From Casuarina equisetifolia (taxonomy: Eukaryota > Streptophyta > Magnoliopsida > Fagales > Casuarinaceae): a stretch of DNA of 64,000 nucleotides. The stretch is from positions 940,001-1,004,000 of the forward strand of contig CM052356.1 in the NCBI GenBank assembly GCA_028551475.1, read 5' to 3'. Positions within the stretch are counted from its first letter, which is position 1; each line of letters begins with the position of its first letter. Position numbers and translations under genes: made by a program. Below, piece by piece: positions 24,560 through 41,957 of the stretch. The notes beneath the pieces are model-generated. The model ran no database searches. It worked only from the letters and a program-made list of their open reading frames with translations, and was not told the DNA's origin.

Positions 24560-27050
24560 AATTCTAGAAAAGAATTAACTTTAATTCGTGCTTCATCTGT
24601 GATCGTTCATGAACTTGGAAGAGATGGAAATTGGCAGGGAAGAAAAACAAGAAATTACTTTTGATTAGGCTTATATATGGGTTACTTATTCAAACCCAAA
24701 TCCACATATGTCGATGGTAACAAGATAATCGTGCCAAAGTCGGGGATTCAAAGGCCTGCAACAGCAAAGACAACAAAACAAAGGTTCAGACAAGTTTTCC
24801 CTTTTTGCTAAAGCAAAAACACCCACCAAAGTAAGGAGTTTAATATGGGGCCGTCCTTGTGGCAGGAGGTATGAGATTCTTTCCCTTTGGGGCAGGAAAA
24901 TCATGGCTAGGATGTAACAAATATTTCCTTTTTCGATATTAATTTAAACTGCAAACAGAGTGGGATCAGTATTTAAAACTTAAAAGTAATTGAAATAATA
25001 ATAAAATCTTTAAAAAAAATGAAAAATTGCCAATAATAAATGCTGAATCATATTTTACAGTATGTCTTTTTCAGGAAGACAGCAAAGCTTGAGACTCCTC
25101 GTTTGTCAACCAAAAGTAGGCCTCTCGGAAATGGAGGAATTTTTTGTTCTTTTTGCTTTGTTTTTCTTTAGGTTGTCACACTCAATATTACGTGCCAAGG
25201 CTGGTATATAATTAGCGTCGTGATATGGTTTTGTTGCTGAATTTTATTCACGTCGTAAGAAGTGAACAATAGACCTTCTCTTTTAACTTTTCCTTCTACA
25301 TTGCTTCACAGATGTGAGGTCTGCCGGACTTCACTAACAAGGAAGAAATGCATATCGTCACTAATAACATTTTGACCAAAAGATGAACATCTTTTGATAG
25401 AAGCTGAGCAAAAGATGTTCATTATAATTATTTTTAGAAGGTAAGTTTTTTAAAATCTAGTTTGCAAGATGAAAAACATATGTACACATAAGTAGAACAA
25501 TAAGTTACTACACTAGAATGTGAAATATATACCACAACATGTCCCCTTACTCCAAATATAGGAAAATGCTTCTCCAAGAAATCCACAAAATTCCTCATGA
25601 ATAAATTATGAATTTTTTTAATATAGTATTGTAATACAAAACAATCTATTAAAAAAAAACACACACACACACACACACTCTACCCATACCTAACTCATAC
25701 ACTACATTTTTTATTAAATTAAAATTTTTTCTACCAACATATTATAAGTAAAATTGTAATGTTAGAATGTATTATTAAACTTTTGTATTATCTTATTTTT
25801 TGATAAATAAAAATATATTTAAAAATAAAAAATTCTACCATAACAATTCTCATGGTAAAAGGACAAATCTAAAATTTCATGGTTAAAAGGAAAAGCTGTG
25901 AAACCTATTAGAGATACTGCAGTAGCAGAGGACCTTACAATAGGTTGTTGGGCCACAGTATTTTTATTGTCTAGTTTGGCTCCTCATAATGCAAGGGCTA
26001 CATTATTTTTAGCCGTTAGATTAGGAGCAGGCCTTCAAACCATTAAATATGACACAAGTACCCAGTTCCGAGACCTCGGCTGCTGAGCCTACCTTTATAA
26101 TGTAACCAAGAACTCACCAAATTTATTTCTTAAAGAGAGACTGACAAAAGTTGGGTAATGACTCATTTGTTAAAATAATAAGACAAAAGTTGGCTGTTGT
26201 TTAAATTTTGTTTGATTTTGTTTAAAATTAAAGAAATATTCCCTTTTATTTAACCAATGTTAAGATAAAAATAGTTTTTCTAATATCATTATCCTCAAAC
26301 TTTTTGATATTTAGTGTATTCATTGTTAAAGGCAACAAATACATATCCTAATGAAAGTTCATGTGTGCTGGAAAATAAAAATCTGGAATAAATAACAAGA
26401 TAAAGCAATGAAGAAACTGAAGACTTAAGGAAAAAATTCAAAAAATCATTGTATTTCGGCTTTAAAAAAAAACTCCACTTAATGCCCACATATTTAAAGT
26501 GTTCAACTAATTCTTTTACCTTACTAAATACTTGTTGAACTTCAACTATGCCATGAATGGAGTTAGTTTTCGTGCCAAATGGAATCAAACTTTTTATATT
26601 TTTTGTATGCTATACAAGGGAAAACCTTCATGACACTTAGAGTATATTATACCTAAATTTGTAAATCTTCTACATTATAAATGATCATTAAATACATTTT
26701 TGGGGAAGGAAATTTAAGTATAGACAAATTAGCAATCCAGGTGCAGATTTTTGCCCAATTAGAACCAGAAAGTCTAAATAATTATAAGCCTCTACAAGGC
26801 AAATCATATATGTTGCCGGTTGTACTTATTGCTTTTTTGGAATGTATTTGTTTTCTAACTGAGTTTGATATGTAGGTTTATTAGCTGGAAAAAAAAAGAT
26901 CTTGCTGAATTTTTTCGTTTTAAAAAATATGCAAACATAAAAGTTAATAACCCATTTCCTAGAGTAATTTATTAAGTAGAATAATATTCGAAAACCAACC
27001 CTTCACCCAAAAAAAAAAAGAAAAGAAAAAATTACCTTTACCATCTCCAA
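24560..27050. other. Intergenic DNA between invertase 2 and DAP decarboxylase
   Basis: AT-rich with no supported gene. A 62-codon plus-strand frame at 25898-26086 has no recognised domain. An (AC)10 microsatellite lies at 25659-25678. Confidence 0.55.
25659..25678. repeat. (AC)10 microsatellite
   Basis: Perfect dinucleotide run preceded by a nine-base A run. Confidence 0.95.
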
Positions 27051-27054
27051 TACA

Positions 27055-27060
27055 CACGTG
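27055..27060. promoter_or_regulatory. G-box CACGTG upstream of DAP decarboxylase
   Basis: The palindromic G-box core, in the context ACACGTGAC, lies 148 bp upstream of the start codon. bZIP and bHLH factors bind such cores in light and ABA responses. The link to this gene is inferred from distance only. Confidence 0.4.
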
Positions 27061-27201
27061 ACAAATTTGTACTTGGTTCTAAAATTAGCTTTCGGAACGG
27101 CTACTGAATAAACATGTAAGACTTGATGGGAGACCAATAACCCCTAGACCCTAGTTATTTCTCTCTTGCTGGTTAAGCATCTTTCAGGAGCCATTGTTTG
27201 A

Positions 27202-31540
<4,339 letters not shown>

Positions 31541-32201
31541 ACGGCACCATGGGAATCATCTGTGAGGTATCCTTGAGCTTAACCAGGTCCTGTCAATGGA
31601 GATCGTTGGTTGGACGTATTTGACCTTGTATCAAATTATTAAGATCAATGTAGCAATGGAAAACTATTTTTCAGTTGAATTCTGACCAAAATTCTTGATT
31701 ACCTTCACCACTTGAGACAATAATTTTTGGTTCTTCTAGATGTGCAATAATCAGGGTACTTTATTTTCAAACACAGGCAAAATTGTCCAGCTCCCTCAAT
31801 TCTTCATGAATATTGCATGTTGTAGAATCAAGATGCATGGAATTATGGAATTAATCTTGAATGAGTTTTAACCCACCTACAACGATAAAGATTCTGCATT
31901 CACTATTCCCTCAACTATTGAAAAATTGGACAGATTTCTCTTAGGTGATTCAATGGCTGTTAAATGAAAGTTGCTACTTGAATTTCTACTGGACATGATT
32001 AGGTTAACTAGAAAGCTGTGATAACACCATAAGATCAGCAGCCGAGGTTTGATCATAATGTTCATGATGCTTATAAAACCTGCAGAAGGCTTTCGTTCCT
32101 TAGACTATAAATGAGGTGAAGATTTTCCAAAAGCAATCATATGCAAGAATGGAGTTAAATTGTTAGGAAATATCACCATTATCAACGATTGTAAATCTTT
32201 A

Positions 32202-32790
32202 TAACTATTATCTCGTTAGTTTTTCACTGTCTTATTGGAAAAATAGTCTCTAATGTTTCTTTTTTTTTTTTTTTTTCTTTCCCCCTTTTTAGTTAGACAA
32301 AGAAGGTATAAGAAATGATTGCCAAGCTTAGACCCCATAAGCAAAGGATACCTCAAATCACTAATAGTTCTACTGAATTACTAGCATATTGACTTTTAAG
32401 TAGAATTATTAAAACACAAAAATAAAGCACTATAAGCACAATTGGTTACATACATACAGTATATTTCCATGTATTCTTAATACAAAAGTAATTCTTCATC
32501 ATAGTTATTTCGTTAGTTTTTATTATCCTACTAAAATTAATTCCCAAATTTTTTTTTCTCTCCTTCAGTAAGACACAAAAATTATACAAAATGAGGGCCA
32601 AAACTTGAGACCTCCTCAACAAAAGATGTAGGCTGCTAATAGGTTTACTAAATTAGTAGCAAATTGACTTTTTAAGCCTCAAAATTGATTTGGAAAGGAT
32701 AAAAATCAAGCACAATTGACTAGAAACGTACATTATATTTCTATGTATTTTTAACGCAAAACTAAAGCCAAACCACGTCTTCATCAAACT
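32202..32790. repeat. Two-copy diverged tandem repeat, about 300 bp unit
   Basis: Unit 1 starts near 32202 and unit 2 near 32501. Both begin with a variant of TATTTCGTTAGTTTTT and continue with a poly-T stretch and a TAGACA/AAGACA block. Both then have the pair CTAATAG...TACTAAATTA / CTAATAG...TACTGAATTA and end with a variant of TATATTTC-ATGTATT. They have diverged by many substitutions and small indels, so the duplication is old. Confidence 0.7.
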
Positions 32791-33414
32791 AAAATTCTCA
32801 AAGGAAATTTTTTGAGTCAAAAGCTCGATATTTTGCACTCATCTCTCCGATGATATGAATCCAATTATGGCTAACAAATGGTAACTATTAGAGAATTTAG
32901 TTTGATAAATTAAAAGGTTGCATATGCCTTTTGAATATAATTATTGGAGAAATACGATGGTAAATGAAATTTTATGTCCATGTCTCTTCAACGAATTATA
33001 ACCTTTGCAATAATATTCTAAAACCCAAATGATTATTTTGATATTTAGCAAATTTCAGTTTTATTACACTTATGATAAAGTTGTTCATTGTCTCATAATG
33101 AATAATTCCTTCCGATATTTCCAATAAACTTTCACCCTTTTTTTTTCTTTATCTGGCAAAATAAATTACAGTCTTCTAACATCTAAGTCTTTGTGCTTTA
33201 ACAATTCTCGAAGAATTATTTTTTAGCTTGTAACAAGTACAATACAAAGTAAAGAATAAATGACGATATCATTGGCCTTATAATTACTGGATTCAATCAT
33301 TGCATTTTAAAAGGTTTGTTAAATCAAATGCCACGTCATGAAGGCTTCTCAAACACCAGAAGTGCACAAAAATTTGAAGATTGGTAAAACATAATAAGAT
33401 CTTGAAACCTTTGG

Positions 33415-33418
<4 letters not shown>

Positions 33419-33447
<29 letters not shown>
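33419..33447. repeat. (AC)14 microsatellite
   Basis: Perfect AC run with one extra A at the end. Confidence 0.95.
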
Positions 33448-34026
33448 AGAAACAAGATTCTTGCTTATTAATTTAGTCAAATATCATGAATAAAAATAAT
33501 ACCAAGTTATTAATAGAAAGCTCCAAAGTCGTAGAAATGGAACCCATGCAAGGATAAAGTTTGGGTAAATGCTAACGATCATTTGCTAAGGTGTCCAAGG
33601 GAATTGAGAGAATTCTCATGAAAAGATAACTTGATAGAAGAGGAAGATTACACCCTTATAAGTTCCTAAATATCTTTCTAGTTGTATGATGTCGAACTTA
33701 GACTATATATATGATCTTGTTTAATTTGAAAGAAGATATAGGCATAAAAGAAACTATTTTTAGTAGTGATGAGGTTTGTAGATGGGAAAATGCAGTATTC
33801 ATATTGGAGAACGGGGTAGCATCATTGAAGACAGATTAGTTCACCTGAAGGCAACGAGACTCATTGACAAATGTGTGTTGAAGCACAAGGAAACTCAAAA
33901 GTCGTCACAGTACTTGAAGTTACAACAAGATGTAAATTATGAAGGAAGAGACTAGACAGGGAAAGAGGAGAAAGGGGGGGAACACCTTTTAAATGCACAC
34001 TTTCTTATTCAGTGAGCTTGAACAGC

Positions 34027-37000
34027 TCAAACATTTGGAGGAGGCCAAATCTTCCCAAATAACTCTTCCACTCGCTTAGTCTGATTAACATAACCCTCCA
34101 GTCCAGCCCCCAGAAGCTCCACAGCCGCTGGTCCCATAGCTGATGCAAGGCTCAATTGGTTCCAATTCGCAAGCTGAAGATAAACAGCGAATCAATTAAC
34201 CATTCAAGAGCAATGAGACTAATCATGGTATAGAAGGAAACGTGAAGGCCGACGACAAAATCAAGTTATCAGTAATTTTCTCAAGTAAACATCGAGATAA
34301 AATTACCAACAAAATGTTCTGTGTGATCATAAAAATGAGTTGTCAAATGCAACCATGAGTTTGTCAGAGCTTTTCTAACTATAACCTCTCACATGCTACA
34401 GGTTTTTGCTGGGATAGTATACGCGTTGGGCAACAAGTATAGCAATGGAGGAAGAGGAGTTGATATATTGACTTCGTGTGAGGTGGTAAACTGATAAGGA
34501 CTGGTGGCAGCAGCCATTATGGAAGTGCAAGCAGGAATCCGCGGGTAATAGAAGCAATGACGAAGAGGGGACTTTGACAGTGACTTATACAAACCATCAT
34601 GACAATAACTGTTATTACAGTAAGATAAGTATATAGGTACAATGTTTTCCCATAAAGTGAAAAGGTATAAGAATATGATAACTTATGCTGGCTGGGCAAT
34701 AGGAAATGATCTTATATAATGACTTGTTATCTTTGCCTTTCATGAAGTTCAGAATATCTCCATGTCAAATAAGTAGATAGACCAAAGTTGTAAAGCCTTT
34801 TGTTTTTCTAGCTAGCCATCATTAAAGCCAGCTTATCTAACTCCGGATAAAAGCTGGAGCTAAGATTACCCACTGTAATGTGCTGGTGAAAAATTAGATC
34901 AGCATCCTTCTTTTGCTGCTGTTGTATTGTTAGCATGTTTAAGGGAGAGGACATTGAAACTAAATTTTGTGGTCATAAGGTGGACGGTGCTGGTTCATTG
35001 CACTAGAATGTAATAGATTAAGACAGATAGACTTGATGCTCTAGAAGAATGTGAACGTTGAAAGAAAGCAGACCTCTTCTTTACTGAAATTGTAGGATGC
35101 AGCAGAGTGTGGAGAAAGTCTCCTAACAAAGGAGTACTTCTCATCAGGAGCAGTAACAGACTCTTTGAGAGATTGCAATACCTTCAACGGCGCAATGATG
35201 TAATCAACCCTGAGTGAGGACAAGCAAAAGCATAAAAAAGGTCATTCAAAATAGAAAGTTGTGAAGAATTTCTGCACATATAATTAATGATCAGGGATGA
35301 GTCTCAAGGTTACCCTAGAAGACTAAATAAATCTTGCTTGTTACGGACCGCTGCAGCCATCAACTTTGATTTATATCCATTCTTGTGAATATAGTTATAA
35401 GCCTTTGTCACCTGTAAAGAAGAGGCTGTTAAGCTGACCCAAGTCGCTTGAACCATCAAACACAGCACCAGAAATTTAATTAACTTGGAAGACTTGGCTA
35501 AAAGAGATGGCCTTTAGAATTACATTCAAAAGGCTACAGGTATCATTTATTCACACGAACCTATGGATATTGCAAAAATCAATGTAAACCTCCAATTACA
35601 TGATTCAAACGTTTAAGACAAAAATATTTCCATAAGAACACGCATGCTGGATGGCTGAGGTCAAAACTGGCTGAAAAGGGAGAGATCTGATTGATTGGTA
35701 CTTGGATCACAGGCAACAACCAATTACAGCCCCTAAGCACCGAAAGGGAATAGTATGGTCGAATATGAAGGTGCTGTCATAACTAGGTGAAGGGTAAGAA
35801 GCATTGTAAAGTTTGACCTTAACAAAAGATAAGTTCTAGCTTCAAAGGTTGATCAATTAACGTTGCTCTGGATTAACATGACAATGTAAAAATGACATCA
35901 CCAAGTGAAATTTTTGAAGAAAAATAGCATTCAGCATATATTCTCCTGTTCTTGACAACATTTTTAACCAGTCAGGATAAGGTTCAGAAGGCTAAAAAGT
36001 CCAAAATTAAGTAATGAAATGAAGCTTTAAATTCAATTAGAAAGCCAGTAAAGCTTGAATTGAACCTACAATCTCTCAAAACACTTACTGCCTCCGCCAT
36101 AGCCCAAAGTAACCAAAATCAAGCTAGTAATATGACACTTCAGACTTAAAAACACAACATGATTTCTAATAATGATACCAATAAACAGCATGTACTAAAA
36201 TCTTAAAAAGAATTGACTGTATGGAGGTAAAAATCAAATCATAAGATCAGAGCCACTTTACTAACCAAAGCCAACCCTGGATCCTCTCCTCTTTTGATAG
36301 CAGCTTCAATCTCAGGGTCACCAGAATGGTTGCGTGCCCAATCCTGAAGGAGTCCACCGTAAAAAGCTTTTAAAAAATAAAATAAATAAAAAAGATTGTA
36401 CAAAATATGTAACACACGAAAGAGATAGAAAATACCCTTAAACGACCCACAAAAATCTGAATAACAGATGAACCGGCTTGGGCTGCAGCTGCAGCTTGTG
36501 CAAAGCTGAAAAACAGGTCAAAACCATATATGAATAAGAAAAATCTCAAGACATAATAGGTTGATTGAATTAGACTGTAGTGTAATAGTGAAGCTACTTA
36601 AGACAAACTGATCTGCTTAACTGAAGATTGAGGCAAAACTATACATTGGCATCAACCTTGTGTGTTTCAATTTGCACCATTATATTTCATAGGTATACCT
36701 GTATACAAAAGTCAAATGTGTCTGTATGCCTTCAGATTCCAGCAATCTTGAGGCCTCTATTCCCTATAGAGAGCCAATAAGTGAGGGGCAAGAAGGAATG
36801 AAAAGTTCATCACATTCTGTTCACCAACTCCATAAAAAAGAGTTCTTGAAACTGCCATAGAAATCTATTTTGCTCAACAGAAACTTACTTGCCAAGTTGA
36901 AGGAATTTTAAACAGCAAACGCTCAGGATGCACGTTAATCTCATCATACAATTTCAACAAGTCATGGACCTGTATATGGTAAACAGAAAATATTAGATGC

Positions 37001-39131
37001 ATATTAAAGATATATTAAGGTAACGACCAATAAAGAAACAGAGACAGATTGCCAAGGGAATTAGGGGGAATGAACGCCCATTTGCACCTAAGGTACAAAA
37101 CAGAAGTTCAAAAACAGGAAAACAAGAAGCATGCCAGAACTCTTTTAAAAGGAAGAAAATGTTTTCTGTCTCCCATTAAACCACATAAAATTTGCATCTA
37201 AAAGAGGAAAATGTTTAAAAGACGTGTTTACAGAGTATTTTTATAGAACTTAAAAGCAAAACTGTTTCTCTAGGTACCATGGGCATTCCCTATGCATACT
37301 TCATGATGCTCAAGGAACTAGGAACTAGGAATTTTCTTTCTACATGCATCTCCCAAAAGTTATAGTGTATCCTTTGGGCAGCACACCTAGGTCTTTTCTT
37401 TTTCTTTTTCTTTTCTTTTTCTAAGTGTGCACAAGAGAACATCACTAGCATTTACGTCAAGAAAGAGGACAAATCATGTGAATATATCAAGTGAAATATA
37501 GAAAATAAAATGAATTAATAAAAAACTTCAAATTGAATAATAGTTCACTTGTGTGGAAGACATCAGTTTCCACTCCACTTGTTTATTCCTTTATCCCTGA
37601 TCTAAACTTTCACACATCTCATTATGGTCCTTCCTTCTAAGTTGATTTCTTGACTGTAAATATCAATTGGAAGGAGAGAAGATTTAGAAAGTACTAATGA
37701 CATGAAACCCCATCCCTCGCCCACCTATGGTGGTCAATTTCAACATCCCTAAATGTCAAAGCCTAGATGAATATGTTTTCTTCATGATCCCAATCCAACA
37801 AAATCAATCAAATGTGCAAAAAACTAATTAGCAAGTCAATATATGAACTACAGAAATTGAAATCAACAGCCAAATAATAAACAATACTCTCTAACAAGCT
37901 AAGCCTTTTCTTGAAAACAATGGGTTAAAGAAACTACCTTCCTGATAATGCCATGTGTGTCATAAGCAAGACGTGCATCCACTTCAGTAGAAACTCTACC
38001 AGGAACTAGTTTTGCCAAGTCACCACCAACATTCACCAAAGCCTGCACCCATGAGTTTTTGTAAGCCATTTGATCAGTTTAACCTATTAAATTAACATCT
38101 TAAAATAAAGGTACGTGAAATCCAACCTTATTAACAAAACATGACAATCTCAGATCAGTGTTTTCTAGACCATAGCATCCTGAATCCGCCAAAGCCATTT
38201 CAATTGCATTCTACAATGAAAAAAAATTAGTCCATATTGTGACATAAAGACCCCTAACGATTAACTTACCAAAATGCAAATCCTAAATTTCTTTTTGCCT
38301 TTTTTTGTCCCCTTGCCAATGGGATTGAATCCTTACTCTAAATATGGTATCAGGAAGGCCACATATGCCCAAAAGGAGTGCCGAGCTAACAGTAGCTGCT
38401 GTTGGAGGAAACCTAGATTTTGAATCATCCAAAAACCACTCTTCATTACATTGCTCAGAACTTGAATAAAACATAGATTCAACATTACCAAAAAATAAAT
38501 GTTCAGGGTGAAAAAAGAAATGGGATACTAAACTCCTGGAGTGAAGCTAGACAGAACTTGATAGAGGTTTTTCTTTTGGTTTCTCTCGGTTTCATATTAG
38601 CTAACCAGGTGAGAGTCAAACTAATTATACCATTCCGTGCAAAATAACAAGACTTCAAATTCCTTATCCAGCTTAGAAGAAACAAATACCTCTCGAAATC
38701 ATCGAAAATGACGGTATCAGGAACGATCTCGCTGAAGCTAGACACTAAATCCAATTCAGTAACCGGACCTAAAAAAGCCACCGGATTGTTTAAACAAAAA
38801 CAAAGACAAGACAATCAAGATTCAAAATTTCAAAAAAGAAAGAGCAAAGGAAGGCAGATATTGAGTCAATGTCCATCTAAGTCCGAAAGAGATATAACCA
38901 GCGTCGAGCGAGGACGAGAATCCTGAAGACGCTTGAATTCGCGGGAACGACATCTGAAACTTGAGTGCCACCAGCTTTCCGGCCGAGAACCTCACCTTCC
39001 CCTGCAATCAAAGCCATCTCATTCACTTATTCACTGGCTCAGTCACTCACACACGCAGAGACACCAGTACGCACCTGGAGAGAGGAAGAGGAGAAAGCCG
39101 GGAGGGACGGAGATCGCAAGGTGAGTGACAT
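34027..39131 (-). CDS. Transaldolase, plastid-type
   Basis: Enzyme of the non-oxidative pentose phosphate pathway that moves a dihydroxyacetone unit from sedoheptulose-7-phosphate to glyceraldehyde-3-phosphate. Thirteen exons on the minus strand: 39131-39075, 39001-38899, 38767/8-38690, 38412-38337, 38210-38127, 38042-37938, 36969-36889, 36763-36699, 36505-36436, 36343-36266, 35411-35314, 35209-35074, 34173-34027. With 38768 as the third exon's start the frame is continuous and gives 392 residues. Exon 1 begins MSLTLRSPSLPAFSSSSLQ, a Ser-rich transit-peptide start, and is joined by a 73-bp intron. Core motifs are SFSEIVPDTVIFDDFER, ICGLPDTIFR, GRVSTEVDARLAYDT, FKIPSTWQ with the Schiff-base Lys189, TFVYSFAQAAAAAQAG and KLMAAAVRN. 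It ends KRVEELFGKIWPPPNV. An ATG inside intron 1 opens a frame that dies in the next exon, supporting the chosen start. Parts of this gene are copied at 41958-42960 and 51812-52215. Confidence 0.94.
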
Positions 39132-39289
39132 CCTGGCTTGGACTGGACTCCTACTGTTTTACAAAGACGAGACTTTTTATATCGGGTTTTATAGGAAGCC
39201 ACGTTCGCCCTGTCGGAACTCAGGCGCCGGCGGATATTTTTAGCACAAGTCGTGTCGTTCTTGTAACTACCCCTCCGCTGCTTTCTCGG

Positions 39290-40200
39290 TTTAATCATTT
39301 CCGACGTGAGACTAAAACATCATCCATCAACTTAACAACTTTCGAAACATCAAAAACATTATCCGTGAACTAGTCAACTTTCCAAACATAAAAAATGGGA
39401 ACAAAAAACATTTTTAGTAACAAAGTATTACGATGTGTATATGTTTAGTTTTACATTAATGATGTGTGGAGTTATATATCTAGTTTAATATGGTTATTTT
39501 CTTTGTACTATAATAATCAATTTTTTAGGTAAATTTAGACTTTTCTAACATGATTTTAGAGTTAAAGTCTCCCTTAGTATCTCTAGATATTTGGATAAGT
39601 CAAATTCATACATAATGCAACGCAAAAAGGAGATATGTTATCATGTGGATCTCTAATTCTATATTACTAAAATGTGAAATAATATGTGTGATTGTTTTCT
39701 CTTATTTTGTTTCGTATTATTAAAAAGCTTCTAAGAATTTAAGTTTTTAGCTTGTAAGCGAAGATTCATGAAAAGTATTCTCTTATACTTTGCGCAAAAA
39801 AGTGCATTGAAATTTTACATTAAAAAAATAACAATCTAGAATGCAATTTACAAAAATGTAAGTTCTTCCATTTAATGTCCTAAAATTTCAAATTTTCATA
39901 TGTCATTTTCTATAATTTTTTTAAGAACTTTCATATTGAAGAAAACTAAGTCTAAGATAAATAAAATAACAATTCCAAAATTACATTATCCTATTTTAAT
40001 TCAAAAAAGCATAATGTAATGTAACCTAATTGATTGGTTAATCGTTTTAAGAAACATGCCACTTGAAATAATCACCACCTTTGTTCGCAGTGGAATGCAT
40101 TAAGCCATCTTAGTTCAATTCAAAAGAAAAAACATAATCCTAAATTTTGTTTAGTTTGATTATTATAGTAATTAACTTGTCTTCTCTTTTATAACAAGGG
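39290..40200. repeat. Upstream flank of transaldolase, parental copy of a triplicated spacer
   Basis: AT-rich non-coding DNA upstream of the transaldolase gene. Diverged copies follow the transaldolase fragments at about 42960-43560 and 52160-52740. A shared landmark is a block containing GGATGCATTAAGTCATCTTAGTTCTA (here GAATGCATTAAGCCATCTTAG). Similarity appears to end near 40200. Confidence 0.65.
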
Positions 40201-40469
40201 AAACATCCTTCATTAATTTAATAATTAATAAAAAAATTTCACTTAATGCCTCAAGGCTAGACCTTAAGAGAATCTCAATAAAAAACTTAAGCTCATTTAA
40301 GTAAATTACGTTATTGGGTTAACTATTAAGTTTGTTTTAAATAAAAAAGACGAATTATTTTAGAAAAATATCTAAGATTCAAGTTATTACAAGAGCCAAA
40401 AACCTGCTTGTTTTATAAATTTGAAATACAATCATACTAGGCTAAGAGTTACTCGATTAGGAGTATGAA

Positions 40470-40547
40470 TCCTTGTCGTTCTAGGAATACAAAACCTAGT
40501 CCTTCTAGGAATGCAAAACCTAGCCATCCTAGGAATCCGAAACCTGA
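40470..40547 (+). repeat. Three imperfect tandem repeats (24-30 bp) upstream of the RAE1 copy
   Basis: Units at 40470-40499, 40500-40523 and 40524-40547 share TCCT-TTCTAGGAAT-CAAAACCTAG with changes. They are followed by a TATATAA at 40572 and a short leader, so the arrangement resembles the enhancer repeats of a retrotransposon LTR or an ordinary promoter. Function unknown. Confidence 0.7.
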
Positions 40548-40571
40548 TCGGACTAGGCCAAAGAGTTAGGC

Positions 40572-40578
40572 TATATAA
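40572..40578 (+). promoter_or_regulatory. TATA-like element upstream of the RAE1 copy
   Basis: TATATAA, about 150 bp upstream of the ATG at 40724 and just after the tandem repeats. If used, it would give a leader of about 115-120 bases. Confidence 0.4.
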
Positions 40579-40723
40579 TAGGCAGCAAAGGGATCGAAAG
40601 ACTCATTCGTATTTTGTTAAGGGATTGAAGCCTAGGCGAAGCGTCTTCGCTCACCAGAGAAGTGAAGTTCTTAGACTCGATTCTGTCTCTGTGTAAATCG
40701 AAAGGTTCGGGCTTTGCAGTTTA

Positions 40724-41766
40724 ATGTCTGCTATCGGGGCCGCCGCAATGTCGAATCCTAATCCGAATAAGTCCTTCGAGGTAGCTCAACCTCCTAGCGA
40801 CTCTGTTTCAAGCCTCAGTTTCAGCCCAAACGCCAATTATCTGGTTGCTACTTCTTGGGACAACCAGGTAAGATGTTGGGAGATAATGCAGAGTAGAACT
40901 ACTGTCAGCTGTACTCCCAAGGCTTCAATATCTCATGAGCACCCGGTTTTGTGCTCCACTTGGAAGGACGATGGGACGGCTGTTTTTTCCGGAGGCTGCG
41001 ATAATCAGCAAAAATGTGGCCTTTGTATGGTGGTCAGCCTATGACTGTGGCCATGCATGACGCACCCATCAAAGAGATTGCTTGGATTCCGGAGATGAAC
41101 CTCTTGGTCACAGGAAGTTGGGACAAGACCCTCAAGTATTGGGACACTCGCCAGTCAAATCCAGTGCATACTCAACAGCTCCCTGATCGATGTTATGCAC
41201 TAACAGTGAGGCATCCTCTGATGATTGTTGGCACAGCAGATAGAAATTTGGTAGTCTTCAACTTGCAGAACCCTCAGACTGAGTACAAGAGAATCACTTC
41301 GCCTTTGAAGTATCAGACAAGATGTGTCGCAGCATTTCCTGATCAGCAAGGTTTCTTGGTTGGCTCAATACAGGGAAGGGTTGGTGTACACCATCTTGAT
41401 GATTCACAGCAGAGTAAAAACTTCACTTTCAAATGTCACAGAGATGGCAATCAGATATACTCTGTCAACTCTCTAAACTTCCATCCTGTGCATCACACCT
41501 TCACAACTGCGGGATCTGATGGTGTTTTCAATTTCTGGGACAAAGACAGTAAACAGCGACTTAAGGGAATGGCAAGGTGTAATCAGCCGATAACCTGCAG
41601 TACCTTCAATAAGGATGGTTCAATCTTTGCATACTCGACGTGCTATGACTGGAGCAAGGGTGCAGAAAATCACAACCCAGCAACAGCAAAGACCAACGTT
41701 TACCTCCACCTTCCACAAGAATCCGAGGTCAAAAGCAAGCCACGAGTTGGAACTGGCAGAAAGTGA
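40724..41766 (+). pseudogene. RAE1-like WD40 protein, intronless retrocopy with one frameshift
   Basis: RAE1 is a seven-bladed WD40 protein that binds nuclear pores in mRNA export. The open frame starts at 40724 (MSAIGAAAMSNPNPNKSFEV) and matches the RAE1 N-terminus, including SDSVSSLSFSP and LVATSWDNQVRCWEI. At 41009 one base is missing relative to the family, so the frame shifts and stops at 41042-41044. The rest of the protein continues in the next frame from 41014 to TGA at 41764-41766, with VAMHDAPIKEIAWIPEM, TGSWDKTLKYWDTR, KYQTRCVAAFPDQQG and CYDWSKGAENHNPATAK. The whole length is uninterrupted by introns, whereas plant RAE1 genes are normally split. It is therefore most likely a processed retrocopy. 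No poly(A) tail or target duplication was found. The 250-codon second frame starts at an internal ATG and could in principle still be translated. Its 3' part is copied at 50541-50758. Confidence 0.85.
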
Positions 41767-41957
41767 CGGTGCTCAGTAGCTGACTTGCGGTGACTGTTCA
41801 AAGTTAAATTTTGGTCATGGTCCTTTTCAGGCTGTAGTACAATGACGATTCTAGTTTCATTCATGTATTTTCTTTTTTTTGGGCCGTTTGCAAAGACCCG
41901 AGTGAAAAGTCCACTGTAAATGCAAAACCCAATGTTATATTGTTCTTTTTCTAATAA

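Larger units (their letters stand above)
31560..34026. other. Intergenic DNA between DAP decarboxylase and transaldolase
   Basis: No supported gene. It holds a diverged tandem duplication at 32202-32790 and an AC microsatellite at 33419-33447. The ends should contain the 3' untranslated regions of the two convergent flanking genes. Confidence 0.6.

Noticed and set aside
25898-26086. 62-codon plus-strand frame with a hydrophobic middle
   Set aside because: Short, isolated, no recognised family. Could be chance or a transposon remnant.
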